A stretch of DNA of 64,000 nucleotides from Onchocerca volvulus (Eukaryota; Nematoda; Chromadorea; Rhabditida; Onchocercidae): contig HG738140.1 of NCBI GenBank assembly GCA_000499405.2, positions 15,214,636 through 15,278,635 of the forward strand. Direction: 5' to 3'. The notes beneath the pieces are model-generated. The model had not been told where the DNA came from, made no database searches, and worked only from the letters and a program-made list of their open reading frames with translations. Made by a program: the position numbers and the translations under genes. Shown here in pieces: positions 1-12,549 of the stretch. Numbering within the stretch: the first letter of the stretch is position 1; each line of letters begins with the position of its first letter.

Positions 1-186
1 TCTCCGAATCTTTAAATCTTTTATTCTAATCTTGCTCGATAGCTCTATGCCTCACTTCTTCTCTGTTTTACATTCTTAACAAAAGCTGAGCAATGGAGTA
101 ATGTCCAATGATCAAACTGTTATTATTGATCAAATAATCAATGGATTAAAAAATAATCGTAAATATTCAATTGACCAAGGATTTAC

Positions 187-306
187 TTGCTCTGAATAGT
201 AGTTACAATGAGCGCCGTATTGCCAACAGAGCCAGTCAAAAGACAAAGCAACAAAAAACATACACATGGTAGGATTGGTACCAGTACAGCCATTATCCCA
301 CTTGAC
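187..306 (-). CDS. TM1 exon of a serpentine GPCR (copy A, partial at window edge)
   Basis: An internal exon bounded by a TTTCAG acceptor and a GTAAAT donor, read on the minus strand. It encodes about 40 residues: a hydrophobic helix that begins near VPILPCVC and ends [16 protein letters not shown]. The G-N pair and the following basic residue are typical of transmembrane helix 1 of rhodopsin-like nematode receptors. The same exon, about 65% identical in protein by my count, recurs at 4930-5067, so this is the first visible exon of a second, paralogous receptor. The rest of the gene would lie to the left of the window. I cannot assign a receptor subfamily or ligand. The exon has no stop and both splice sites look intact, so it may be functional. 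Confidence 0.55.
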
Positions 307-392
307 CTGAAACTGGAAGCGGTCAAAAATTCGAAATTAATTCAGACTTGGCTCATAATTTATGTTGTTTTATGTGATTTTATTTCTTGAAT

Positions 393-3300
393 TTAACTCA
401 AAATCATGCATAACTTATAAACTTCTGTAAAAGAGGGCTTAAATTCGGCTAATAGAGCTGGATGTGCAGATGAGTAGAAACTGCGAACTATTGAGCGTCC
501 ATAAGATGTCCATTGAATATATGATAAGAATAACGAGAACTGAGACTCGCAGAAAGTCTGAATATTTCGTAAGGACAAAAACAAAAGGGTAGAGCGAAAT
601 CATAAATGTAAATAACACATTGCTACATGCATTTTATGATTAATCAAAAGATTATTATTATGCTGCCATTCATGGCAACCGTATCATAATTAGTACTTTG
701 TGAAAAATGGGAATGATTATTAGAAATTTTTTGAATGGACGCAAATGAGAATTGATATTTGCATACCATCTCGAAAATCCTACGCAATTTTACCAAAGTT
801 TATTTCACGTCAATCAACAATTATTTTGCATCCTTCGACGTTTGGACATGGTCAGCCGGTTATAATGAAGTAAGAAATGAGAGGATTTTCAATTATGTTT
901 ATGACTGATGCCTTCAACATTTATATAAAATTAATCGTTTATAATAAGCTGCTCAAGGGAGAGAATCGAAATCGCATAAATCTTGACGAATTTATTGATT
1001 TTACGATAATTATTAATTTGATGTAATTACTGCAGAAAGTGAAAAATGAAATAGCTTGCAATTTAGATATATGCAAAAGATTATGTTGTTTGCATGAAAA
1101 TAAATTATATTGCCAGCTAGCAAACTTCTATGTATTATCCATCTATTATCAGCTTGTGAAGCCATTATTAAAAGAAATTTTCCGCCCAGACATTTGATAT
1201 GTAGCACCTCGTTAATATAAACGTATGCCAATTGTAGCAAGAAAAAAACCTTAACGTGACAATTATTTAGCTATTTCTGTTAAATCATTTCCCGATCTTT
1301 CAACAATAAAATTTTTTAATACAAAGGAGAAGATAAAATTTTTTTTTAAAATATATATTAAATTTTATTATTCGAAAAATTATATTTTGTCAGAATTTTA
1401 TGTTCTGTTAAATTTTTTCTAAAATGAATTATAAATTTCTACTTCATTACACATAAGAGTAATATAGGAACAAATCAAATGGAATAGCCGTTGACTTTAT
1501 ATTGAAATGCATACATTATAAAATATAGAGAAATATCATTTCAATCAAAAAAGAATCCAGCTGTGTTTTTAAATCGTCGTTTTTGTCCAAACAAGTAGAA
1601 GTTTCTTATCCTATCCAAATGTCTGGTATAAATAATAACGTGGTATGACATTAGACTTTCTGTCAAATTTAGTACAATTTATATTTGTTCAAAATGCCAA
1701 ATCAGCGATCCTTATCTGCGATTGTTTTTTCCAAATAAGCTTTATCACAATTTTCCAAAATGTTGCTTCTTAAATACAATTTCATTTCAAAGCGAAGAAA
1801 AAAGGAAAAGAAATCAATATCGTCAACCGATGACCATTTGGAAGTAGAAAAAGTCTTAATTCATCCATCGCGAAAATTTTGAGTAGATTAGAAGGGAAAG
1901 GAAAACAGAGTGAATTAAGATTTTTTTTAATTTTAGGATATGGATTCTAATATATACTAGTCAATTGTTGTACGATTTGAATACCAATTAATACTAGTCT
2001 ATTATTGGAATTTACTAGATTAATCAAATCATACATTGCATCTGACATATTTTTCAAAAAAATTTCGTTTATCAGACCTGTTTATAGAAAACATAAATTT
2101 GCAATAAGCAAACATAAATAACCATAACTATTACAGAAGCATTGCTCATACAATAATCTGATAACGAGCCAAATATTGGCTGTCCAAAGGTCAGACTACA
2201 GTAAGGAAAGCCATCCACGATTTGTGCATGATATTTCGATAATGAAGGCGCTGCTCTTTCGGTTGCTTCGCCATCGCTTCTAAACAGTAAAGTCAGTCAT
2301 TCTAAGTATTTTAAAAGTTTGAGATAAACTATCTGAACTCTAGGACAATCAAAAAAAAAAATCAGGATAATCTATGCTTTAGTATAAGATCTGTTTTTAT
2401 AAAATCATATTTTGAGGTTGCTAAAATGTTTCAATCTTTAATCCGCTGTTTACGGCTGTATGTTTTTCGACGCGATTGCCCAAGAAAAAATATTGGACAA
2501 TGTACTTCATTAACCCTTGTCAAATGAAGAGATCAATAAACATGATATCAAGTGATTCAATTCGATGTCATTCGGAAAATGATACGCTGTGTCAGAAAAT
2601 CAAACAGTCGTGTACCATGAAAAAATGAGTTTTATGAATGTGATCGGTTTAACCGAAAAAACCAATTGATCTAAGTCAGTCATTGGGTCTCTAGACGATA
2701 ACTGATAAATGCTGTTCAATTACAAGTTTATGAATTGTAATCAGAAGACTCTTAATTCTAAACCAATGACTTAACATATTATAAACCATCTGTTCAATCG
2801 TCTTCATTGCACCATGGTGTAATGGTAACATCACATTTTGCAAAAAATAATTTAAAAGAATATGTCCTTAAGTTGTTATCAAAAGAACTTGTCCTGAAAT
2901 GATGACATAAAGACAATGAAAGTCACGAATATATTCCGTTTCAGCAAGAATGCTTGTTATTTCTTCGAAAAAAACTCACTTTTATTACAAAAATTTTGGA
3001 GCAATGAAAGGGATATTAAAAAAGATGAAGCAATAATTAAAGAAAATGTAGTACAAAGAGAAATTAGAATATATAATACTAAAACATATAAAACTAGAAT
3101 GTAATCTATGGAAACTAGAATATATAATCCTGAGAAACTGCGATATATAATATAGAAATAAATCTGTTCTGCAAAAGTAAATATGAAAAAACATTTAAAT
3201 TTAATTAGCTTTTCGGATTCTGAAAAAAGCGCCAAAGAAGATATGGAAGATTAAGGTGATTAAAGATGAAAAAAGACATTTGGGATCTGAGAAGTAATAT

Positions 3301-5067
3301 GCAGAAAGGGTTCAAAGATTCGGAAAAATTCAAAAAGTGATTCGAAAAAGATGATGATTTTTCAAAATTAAAAGAGAACAGAAATGCAGAATATCGCCTG
3401 AAAATAATGTGCCACATGATATTACAAATTTTGCAAAATGTCTCATCCTATTCCCTTGCTTTCTGCATTGAGAATTATCGATTTTATCGCAGAAATAACT
3501 TTTGATTCAAGCAATCTTCAAGAATCGACGTTAAAACTACTTAAGAGTTTAGTGAAGTTGTGAAACGATCATAATAATCAATATGAATATTCCCAGTTGA
3601 TCTCTGATTTATCATTATCATCTATATTGACGTGATTAAAGATGCGATTAAATTCGCAAGATTCTCACATCAACTATTATGGAATACTTCCTACTGGTGA
3701 TGAGTAGCGGCTACGTGCGACACTGCATATTTTGATGTCATCTTTCCGACATTTTCTAAGCATGGAAGTGAATTCGTTTCGAATATTCTGTGCTGCAATA
3801 ACAATTACCAATCAGTATTGTTATTATTATTCATGGAGGAGTCATTAATATTTCCGACGCAGTATTTCAACTTTAAAATATTCTTTCCTGAGTAATACAG
3901 GATATTTCTGTCAATTTTTATCTTTTCCAATAACAAAATAACCAATTTCATGAAATGCTAATATTAACAAATATTTCTGCGTAGCATCTTTGATAAAATT
4001 CCATCATTTCGGAAAAATTTTAAAATTCGAAGAATGATGTTGACAGAGAGATCACCACTGATTTTAACTGTCCTAATCCACTAAATGCCACGATTATCTT
4101 CAATTATTGTAATATTTCGAAATGATTTATTAAATTTCCATAAAATCTTTAATAGAATGATGCTAACATAGAAGTGATAATATCCAGCTGAATTATGAAA
4201 TATTGCCCACTTTAATATTTACTTTGTTTTATTAGTCAATTAAATAACTCATTTGTTCTAGTCTTCATTATAATTCGGCTTAGTATTGCATAAAGGGTAA
4301 TTTTTGCTAAATTAATAAAAGCTGCTGAAATATTCCAAATTGCATCTGACAGACCACTGTCTACTGCGACCAAAACACATTACTTCAGCGTTTAAACGAA
4401 ACGGAAAGAAGTCAATGACAATTAAAAAATGAAATAAGGTTCAGAGCTTTAGCATGCATTGGACATGAAATATTTGAAAATCTTTTTCGTATTTCCACAA
4501 TTCCAAAGACCGGTCTCATGTATTTCTTTTTAAATTGTTAGTGTTATTTACTTAGAAATTTTGAGTTTTTCTGTTTTCATCTTGTTCGTAATGAGACATT
4601 CTTCGAGCTGATTTTCTATCATCGTTTAATATTAACCCCAATAGAGAAAAAAAATTTGTCTCTTTTTTTCCATATCATTCAAAAGAAAACATAACAAAAA
4701 AAGTTTTTTTTTTTTGATTCGGATATCACTGGTAGTTGTCATTAATTACTTGTTTAGAAAATGTAACTTACTTATTAGATATGAAATAACATTTTATCGA
4801 TTTTCATTGAAACAATTCGCTTTCTCACATATTGAGGGATTTCAACTTGTCCCTATAAATTTGTTTCCGAATATCACTAGTAATCGCCGTTAATTACGTA
4901 TCTAGAAAATGTGACTTACTCATTATTCCTGCCATTCAATAACATATTTTCTATGAATAGTTGCAATGATGAGCGCTGTATTGCTAACGAAGCCAATTAA
5001 AGAACTTAGCAGAAAAATGCATACACATGGTAGAATTGGCACCAATAGAGCCAATATACCATTAGAT
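393..5067 (-). CDS. Serpentine (rhodopsin-like) GPCR gene, copy B, partly resolved
   Basis: Three coding blocks in one orientation resemble parts of a single 7-TM receptor. The exon ending at 5067 (acceptor TTTCAG) gives TM1, with VPILPCVC and then [16 protein letters not shown]. The block at about 2078-2279 gives an extracellular loop with cysteines followed by a TM5-like helix ([20 protein letters not shown]), bounded by TAG and CAG|GT signals. The block 393-557 gives a TM7/C-tail-like stretch ([18 protein letters not shown]) with a stop at 393. I did not find convincing exons for TM2-4 or TM6. The donor after TM1 is weak: the frame runs into a stop before the good GTAAGT at about 4921. The gene could therefore be a decaying copy, or my join could be wrong. 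Ligand and subfamily are unknown. Confidence 0.42.
2808..2841 (+). pseudogene. tRNA 5'-half-like relic
   Basis: The stretch contains ACCATGGTGTAATGGTAACA, with an exact match to the A-box consensus (TGGTGTAATGG) as found in glutamine-type tRNAs. It is followed by a short pyrimidine/A-rich stretch. No anticodon stem, B-box (GGTTCGANTCC) or acceptor 3' strand follows; the sequence turns into A-rich DNA. I read it as a 5' half of a tRNA or a tRNA-derived element, not an active gene. Confidence 0.4.
4715..4926. repeat. Diverged direct repeat of about 60 bp (two copies, about 149 bp apart)
   Basis: Positions 4715-4778 and 4865-4926 share a pattern: ATATCACT, then TTAATTAC, then TAGAAAATGTRACTTACT. 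The second copy lies directly beside the GPCR TM1 exon and contains its apparent splice donor on the minus strand (GAGTAAGT). The first copy carries the matching AATAAGTAAGT. This looks like a local duplication of the 5' end of an intron. Confidence 0.6.
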
Positions 5068-5199
5068 CTGAAACAGTGAAACGAAAATAACATGAAATTT
5101 CTCATAATTATTTCAAAAATTTCGGAACAAAGCAAAGAAACTACTTGAGAAGAAAAAAAAAAAATGTCCTCTATCTGCATATTCACCGTGTACTTCACC

Positions 5200-7890
5200 T
5201 AATCAACGTGCAAAACTAATATCAATGATTATCGGTCAAATTATCTGATATATTCTTAAGAATTATTGGGAAACACTTTTTTTTTCCACCAAATTTAGCT
5301 AAAGTTTTCTAACAATTCTTACGTGTCGAAAAAAATCGGCGACAAGAATCCCGCTGCTTTATGCTAAAATTTTTTGACGCATTTTTTATGGCCAAGATTT
5401 GGCAACAAAAATTTTCCCACTTTATGCCAATTATCTATTTTTTGTTGATACTATCTTTTTGATGATGAAATTCAAAATAAAATTAGCCAATAATTCATGA
5501 AATTAATCAAGTATTTATCATTACAAGCGACTTCATTTCAACAAAAAAGCAAGTCATAATAATAGTAACAATTCTTCCAACATGCATCCCGGCAGTATAC
5601 TGTGAAAATATTTTTGTTCCATTGCAATAAAATTTTTAACGTCATATTCTGTCTTTTTACGATCATTTTACTGAGTTCGACTTGTGTTTTTTCACGCGCA
5701 TATTTATAAATAATTTTTCCATACACGCGTTGCTGTACCTTAATTTGGTTAAATAGAAAGAAGAGAAAGCGCATATTTCTAATATTTGGGAAAATTAATT
5801 TCACAATGATTTTGAATATGCAATATTTTTTGTTGTTCCATTGTCTGTGCAGATATAGAGATTGTCTGATTTGCCGATTCTAGAGCACGCAACAGCTGTC
5901 CATGTGAGAAACAATTCGTCTCTAATCTAAACCGCACAATTATAAAGATTGCCCCTGAGTTTTGTTGATGATGATTGCAAACGCCAATCGAACTGGGAAT
6001 TGCAATCGCTTAAATTACAAATAGTAACATCACAAAGTGCCAAAAATAATCACATGATTCATCATTCAAAATGATGTAGATGAATGTTACCATATCTAAT
6101 ATAATTCCAGCTTTATGTTTGCGATTACCAAGTTCTATCCCCCATAGTAAATACGGGAACTAATTCATTGCAAATACTTCCGTCTTATAACCTAGCTTAT
6201 GAAAAATGATAGAATAGAGTAAAAATGCCACTGGAGAAAGGATTACTTTTGGCTTGCAACTGATTTGGGTAACACGGCGAGCGATACTCTGTCAATTCCC
6301 ATTCAACATATCTCCATCATCAACCAGTCTCCCATAAAATATTTGTACTATTCTCCCAACAAATATCCCGGTTACCAACAATCAAAAAAATCTATGTTCC
6401 AACTATCATCGACTCATTCTACATTGATAAACTCTCCTTTAAAATTTCATTCTTTGAATAGTCATTGTTTATAACAAGTAATCAAAAAAATTATTAATTT
6501 TCATGACAATTATAGCACAACACAATTACAATATGTTAAATATAGGTAGGGATCAAAAGCTTGGTATACAAGATATTTTAAAGTACAAAGATTTTTGATT
6601 ATTTTGTCAAATCAATATTCCAAAAATATTTCGATTTTTACGGTGCTAATGGAGTTTCCAAAACAACAAAAACTATTGAAAATAAGTACAAAAAAATAAT
6701 TCTTTGTTCGATTGGCTTTTCTTTTGCCTCATAATTATCCTGCCACTAATTTTTTGCCACCGTTTGAATCAAAATTCATTTTGCCTTAAGCTCTCTGAAT
6801 TGATAAAATTTTTTGGATCGCTACAGCGGTAACGTAGCAAAGTGGGTCGATTTACTTCAGAATCTTAATGAAACTTTATGTGCTTACTTAGATATTGCGA
6901 AATCAGCCCGAAGTCTATGACATGAAACAGTTCTGTCATCCTCATAGAATGGGATACAATTTTAAAATGATTATGTTTAAAATGACCCAATTATATAACA
7001 GAAATATGACATTGAGCTACCATGAAAGTATTACTGTCTAGTTCATTGAAAAAGAAAACAATGTCTAAAGAGATGTGATTATCTAATATAATTTGAAATA
7101 TGGAACTAAATTTTTGATGGAATTAAATAAAAAACTAAATTTTTTATCATGAAATTAAAAGCAAATTTTCTAAAATTTTGAAGTTTTTGGCCAAATTTTT
7201 GGTATTAGATAATAGTTGATAGTTTTTTTTTCCTGCATTTCATGCAAAATTTGATAATTGTTTCTGTATGTGATTGTTTATGACATTTTGCATCAATTAG
7301 TTCATTACGCTGAAAAATATTATTTTTACAATAAAGCGAAGCAATTATCTAATTTACTAATTTTCAAAAATTATTGGGCGTTAAAGGTGATGATGACACT
7401 AAGTTGTTCATAATAATGATAGCAAGATTTGACTGGTGTTAATGAAGTACAATGATGAGTAAACGCATTTGGGAATTACCAATAAAATTACTAAAGATGT
7501 GTTCCAATTATCTTGACCAGTATAATAATAGACAAATTTAATAGAAGATCATTATTGAGAAGTATATTAATATTTAAATTGTATTAATCCTCAATTACAC
7601 ACAATTTATTCTTCTTCCTTTTATTTCATTTTTTTGTGCTTTATGAAAACCGGAAATAAACAAATCATATAAGTAGATGTTGTGCTATCGAATGATTTTT
7701 TTATCCAAGTCTAGAAGATACTTTATTCGTTAAATATTCCATAATTGTTCCTCTGCTTTATTTTCGTTTCAAAAAAAAAATAATCCTTCTATAGAGTACA
7801 ATTCATTTACAAATATTGTTTATTTTTGTTAGCTATATTATATTTTTACAATTACTTCGTTCACCATATCACTTTATCAAATTAAAGAGA
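5200..7890. other. Intergenic, no gene supported
   Basis: A+T-rich DNA between the GPCR cluster and the INCENP stop. The longest open frame, at 6265-6474 on the plus strand, is rich in S, I, N and Y. It has no homology I recognise and no flanking splice or polyadenylation signals that set it apart. I see nothing else here. Confidence 0.5.
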
Positions 7891-7894
7891 ATAA

Positions 7895-10800
7895 TCAGAA
7901 GTACATAACATAAGAGACATGTTTCTTCACCCGTTGAGATCGTCGAATATTACAATTTTGATTTTGGCTTTGCTCATGCATGAAATGACAAGCGCTATGA
8001 CCTACACGTGGATTCCAAATAGGTGATTCCCACATAGCTGATGAACTACGTGCTACGACTCGTATTTTACCATCAAACATTTTTTGCATAACAGGTGGGT
8101 GAATCTTACCAAATAAGGCATCAATATCAGTAAGAGACCATAAGTGTTGTTTTTCCAGAGTCTTTCGTACTTCCTCATCTTCAAATGCATGGATGAATCA
8201 AAAAGGAAGCTAATGAATCAAAATTTTGAAAAATTCAAGAATCAGAATATTATTAATTAATTATGCTTATTCCAAAAATAAGAAGTTAAAAATCAATTGC
8301 TTTCTAATCGTTTTCTGTGTTGCGACACTTGGTCTGTTATTTTCATATCTTATGTCCTTAATCTTATATTGAGTGGTATCTATTCCGTATTAGCATAATT
8401 GTCAGATGATTCGACTTATTGGTATTTTAAAAAAAAAAAGATTTCTCTGCCTGTTTTCTTTTATAAATAAATCACCTTTAGCCCAGTACGGGATTTTTTT
8501 GCATGGTTCTTCACTAGGATCAGTTCGACTGCTAGATGATAAATCGTAAATTCCACAATCTGTTTCTTCAGTCTTCTTTTTAGTACCCATAGAATAAGGT
8601 ATTCTATAAGGAAAATCTTCAAAATATGTTTTTATACTTACTGGTCAGATTTTCTAGAATTTCATAATAAAATGCTTCATAAAAATATCTTTTTTGCAAG
8701 ATTAATTTCCTTTACGCATCCTACTTTCATTATTAAACAAAGAAAGCTGGAATTCTACGTATTGATTCTCTGCAATAAAATATATTAGAAAGCATGAATG
8801 CAAATATTATGCACGCATTACGAATAAAATCTGTAACGGAAATCCAATTTCATAACGGAATTTAAAATGATAAATGAGTAATTACTGACTTGGCATATTC
8901 TTGTTCTTCTAATCCATCTAATGTTATTCGGCCTGGAAATCTCGTACTTGTCACTTTACCGCGTTTCTCCTCAACATCTTTTGCTACGTCATCACCTAAC
9001 TTCGACTTGGATTTACGTGAAGATGACTTCAGATCCATTGGAACTATACGCAAATCATCATCATTAATGTTTTGCTTATATTTCAGATATGTTGTTCTGT
9101 TGTGAATTGAACGTGTTGATCGTTTTGCGATACGCAGCTTGTCGTCGCTATCAATTTCACGCGTTTCGTCTTGATGAATCCCGTATATGGATTGCTTATT
9201 AACGCTAATACTTTGATAACAAGGGCGTGTACGTTCTAAAACTGATGCCGTATTGATAGCTGATGACAGCGAACTATCAGTGTTAAGAATACTTGGATCG
9301 TCGTTCTCTTTTGAAGAATTTTTTGGCGTAAGCAATTCCAATGCATCACTTAACTTCGATACCTCTGCAGTTTCAATACCTGTATATCTACTCTTCATAT
9401 TGTCAAAATCAGGAATTTCATCTAGTATCTGTGATGATTTTTTCATTTGTGATACACTGCCATCAAATTTAGGTGAAAATCTTGTTTCCATGTTGGATAT
9501 TTCAGGAATAGCAGTTTCAAGTTCAGATAAAATGGTTGTTTTCGGGTAAGATTTAGCACAAGCAGTTCGATTAATATCACTTTCCAGTATGACATTCGGA
9601 TTGTCTTTGGTTTCATCATGAAATGTTTCCTAAAATTGTCTTATAACAATTTCAAAAGATTCACTATGAATATCGCATATTTTTGTTTTTATCTATACAG
9701 ATTGAAAATGATGAAAAAGATATAGTAAGTTTCAGAGCTCTTCATTGACACATTATAATCACAAAATTGGATATGAACTAAAAATTATTATTATTATTAT
9801 TAATATTATTGTCGTTCATTAGTGATATTGAGTTAAGTGTAACCTTTTTTTCTGTGCTCATTATTTTCACTCGATCTCGATGTTGTTTCATAGAATTCAT
9901 TTGTAATATTTCTTCATCCTCCTATTTATATTTCTAATATAGAGAGATATCTTTCTTCAATTACCAAAATTAAATCATCATTGATCACTTTTATGATCCA
10001 AATAATTACAGAGATCAGTCATATCAAATCAGTCAAATGGTGTGATATGGTACCGATTAAAGAACAGATTTTTCTCTATTTCACTACTGTTTGTATGGTT
10101 TAGAATATTCCATGTACCGTTTTTCTGCTACGAAGTCGTTTAGCGATTGGTGCTGAATGAAGAGCACTTCGCGTACGTTTGGCAATTGGTGTAGCAGAAA
10201 GTTTCAAAAGTTTAGATTCTCTATTTGTAGCAACGTTGGAAGCCTGTAATACTTTGAAGTAATGACAATCAGAATGTTGCAAAATGAAAGCTTTGAATTC
10301 ATTCAGATCTAATCAGTTGATCCGTGATGGGTATCAGAAGTATTTCCTTCGAGGGAAGGATTTTGCTCAGTTTTTGCTATACAAAAAACAATTATCACAT
10401 TGTAATTTCGATATTCTTTGATACTTGTTATGAGTTAGAAAACATAGTAATTCTCAAAACTTTTAATATTTTAAAAAGATAATTATTAAAAAACTGTCGA
10501 CATTCCATTTAATGGAATTAAAATTATACAGTTTAAAACTAACACTGTAAAACTTTCTCAGAGGTTGGAATATCAATTCTTGGCGATGCGTTATATCTAA
10601 TAGATTATTAGGACTTTGCAAATATCCTAACTGATATTTTCACAAATGAATTACCTGCAGTTTAAATTTCCCCAACGATTGATTTCGTCGTTGTTTATCT
10701 TCTTTTTCAAGCCCCTTCTTACATTGCTTCAATCGATGTTCTCGATCTTCAGAACTCTGCTTTTTACAAATATGTGCAATATTACTGAAATATATCCATC

Positions 10801-12364
10801 TCATCACTTTTTCTTCCCAATATTTTAATATAAATAAAAGACAACTATTTTTACTTTTAGGCAATAGCAATATGTAAAAAATATTTTCTTTTTTTAATAT
10901 TTAGAATACTTTCGCGTCTTTCCGGCTTCCGCCTCCAAAATTTGTTTCTTCTTGCAAATTGCATTAGCTGTTCGTTTAGCACAAAAATTATTCACACTTT
11001 TTGCTATCTATAATTAATAAGAATTAATTTGCAATTAATAGAAAAAATAAGTATGTTCCAGTTCAAAGAATATTTGGAATTGATGTGAATTTGTATATAA
11101 CAATAATAAAATGAATAATTGATGGAAAATAATTAGTAGTAACTATTAAAAATGATAGGAATGTAAAAGTGTAGATTTTGTTATCAATTAATAACGAGAA
11201 TTTTATCACATATTGATGATGTTAATAGTACCACAGTTGATGGAAGAGGTAAATTATTGTAATCGTCAATTGATAGCGATGAAATCGACTTCGAATATTG
11301 TGATGAATTAGACCGGCAATCTACTCTACAACAATAATTGATAGCAGCATTAATATCACAGCAATGTTATCATTCTTTCTGATATATTTGAATTAAATAT
11401 CCATCAGATCGCTTCTAAGGAAAATTTAATATTTGTGGTTAAACAAATCATGCTTTATAAGGATCATTCAGTTTATAAATCAATATATCCAATGGTAATT
11501 TAAAATTTCCAAATAATTATATTATACTTTTTTCTGGTCAGACCATTAACAGCGTAGCATGCTTCATTTTCATTATTTCGTTTATTTTTATTGGTCATCT
11601 CGAGAAAATTTGAGAAATTATCTGGCCAAAAATTAATCTGCCGTGTTCTTGGTAACGTATATCCGCTGCAACTTCGAAAAAATATTTCAATTAAAACAAA
11701 GTATTATTAGCGATAGATGGTGACCAATTTCAAGATCAATCCAATGAATTGAAAATATCCCAACTAGTACGATAACAATTATAGTACACAACTACCGTAA
11801 TAATTACAGTATGCGATTGGCCACAATAAAAAATTTTTTAATGTAGTCAATCGTATACTGTATTTATTACGGTAGTTGTGTACTATAATTGTCATCGTAG
11901 TCAAAAGTTTGAATGATTAGAAATGTGATATTGTGTTATATATCTTTGATTTGCTCTATACTCATTCCCGATATTTTCCAATTTTTCTCCTTTCCTTTTT
12001 TCTTTTATTATGTCTTACATTCGATGCCTAATAGAAGAATGTATATGAAAAATGATAGAATTTAATCATTACTTAGTCATAAAAATTTCCTATTCTTTTC
12101 ATATCAAAAAAAGATGATGATGAGAAGAAAGATCATTCATTCTTACCTATCTTTTAAAATTTGTTCCGCTTTATTTTGTTCATCAAAAATCCATTGTTGA
12201 TATTCCATTGCTCGTTGATTAAATTCAGGAATTATCAATCGATCCATTACTTTATTTGTTATTTCTTCAAAGATTTGACGCAAATTTGGCGAAATTTCTA
12301 AGTTAGTCTCACCAATTGTCTGATCATTTATTTGAGTTCTTTTATGGCGCAGCTTACACATCAT
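7895..12364 (-). CDS. icp-1: Inner centromere protein INCENP (ICP-1-like), chromosomal passenger complex scaffold
   Basis: INCENP is the scaffold of the chromosomal passenger complex. Its N-terminus binds survivin and borealin, and its C-terminal IN-box binds and activates Aurora B at centromeres and the spindle midzone. Exons, minus strand: about 12364-12147, 11325-about 11225, 11007-10910, 10784-10655, 10243-10118, 9629-8890, 8603-8476, 8178-7895. The last two join in frame to give the IN-box: IPYWAKDEEVRKTLEKQ, then DIDALFGKIHPP, then a final RSSSAMWESP, which matches the Aurora-phosphorylated TSS region of INCENP. The N-terminal exon is acidic/helical, as expected for the CEN region. The 9.6-8.9 kb exon is long, polar and low in homology, as in other INCENPs. 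Lys/Glu-rich pieces at 10.7-11.0 kb are much shorter than the vertebrate coiled-coil arm. The chosen start is the ATG pair at 12364. The donor of exon 2 is uncertain. Identity rests mainly on the C-terminus. Confidence 0.85.
11765..11904. repeat. Long imperfect palindrome (MITE-like) in an INCENP intron
   Basis: The left arm at about 11765-11822 (with TAGTACACAACTACCGTAAT) is mirrored by the right arm at about 11845-11904 (with ATTACGGTAGTTGTGTACTA). The arms are about 55-60 bp with few mismatches, around a short A/T-rich spacer. A palindrome of this size in an intron suggests a foldback or MITE-type insertion. I did not find clear target-site duplications. Confidence 0.75.
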
Positions 12365-12549
12365 TGCCTGTCCGTTTAAATGCAATTTAACAAAAGCATA
12401 GAATGATGTTTTGACATTTATATATTTCAAAATGCTAAGAAAATTTGCATAATTTAAAATGAAATAAAAAAACTTATAATCATAAATGAAAGAATGGTTG
12501 TTTTCAGCAGAAGATAAATGTATCTTATGCAGCATATGTTAGAGATTAT

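Noticed and set aside
1013..1240. 75-codon minus frame as a missing GPCR helix exon
   Set aside because: Contains hydrophobic residues but no receptor motif or consistent splice borders.
3660..3780. Minus-strand frame with a Cys/Arg stretch ([11 protein letters not shown]) as TM3/DRY exon
   Set aside because: SRY resembles DRY only by chance; no hydrophobic helix precedes it.
6265..6474. 69-codon plus frame
   Set aside because: No splice partners, no domain, composition like intergenic DNA.
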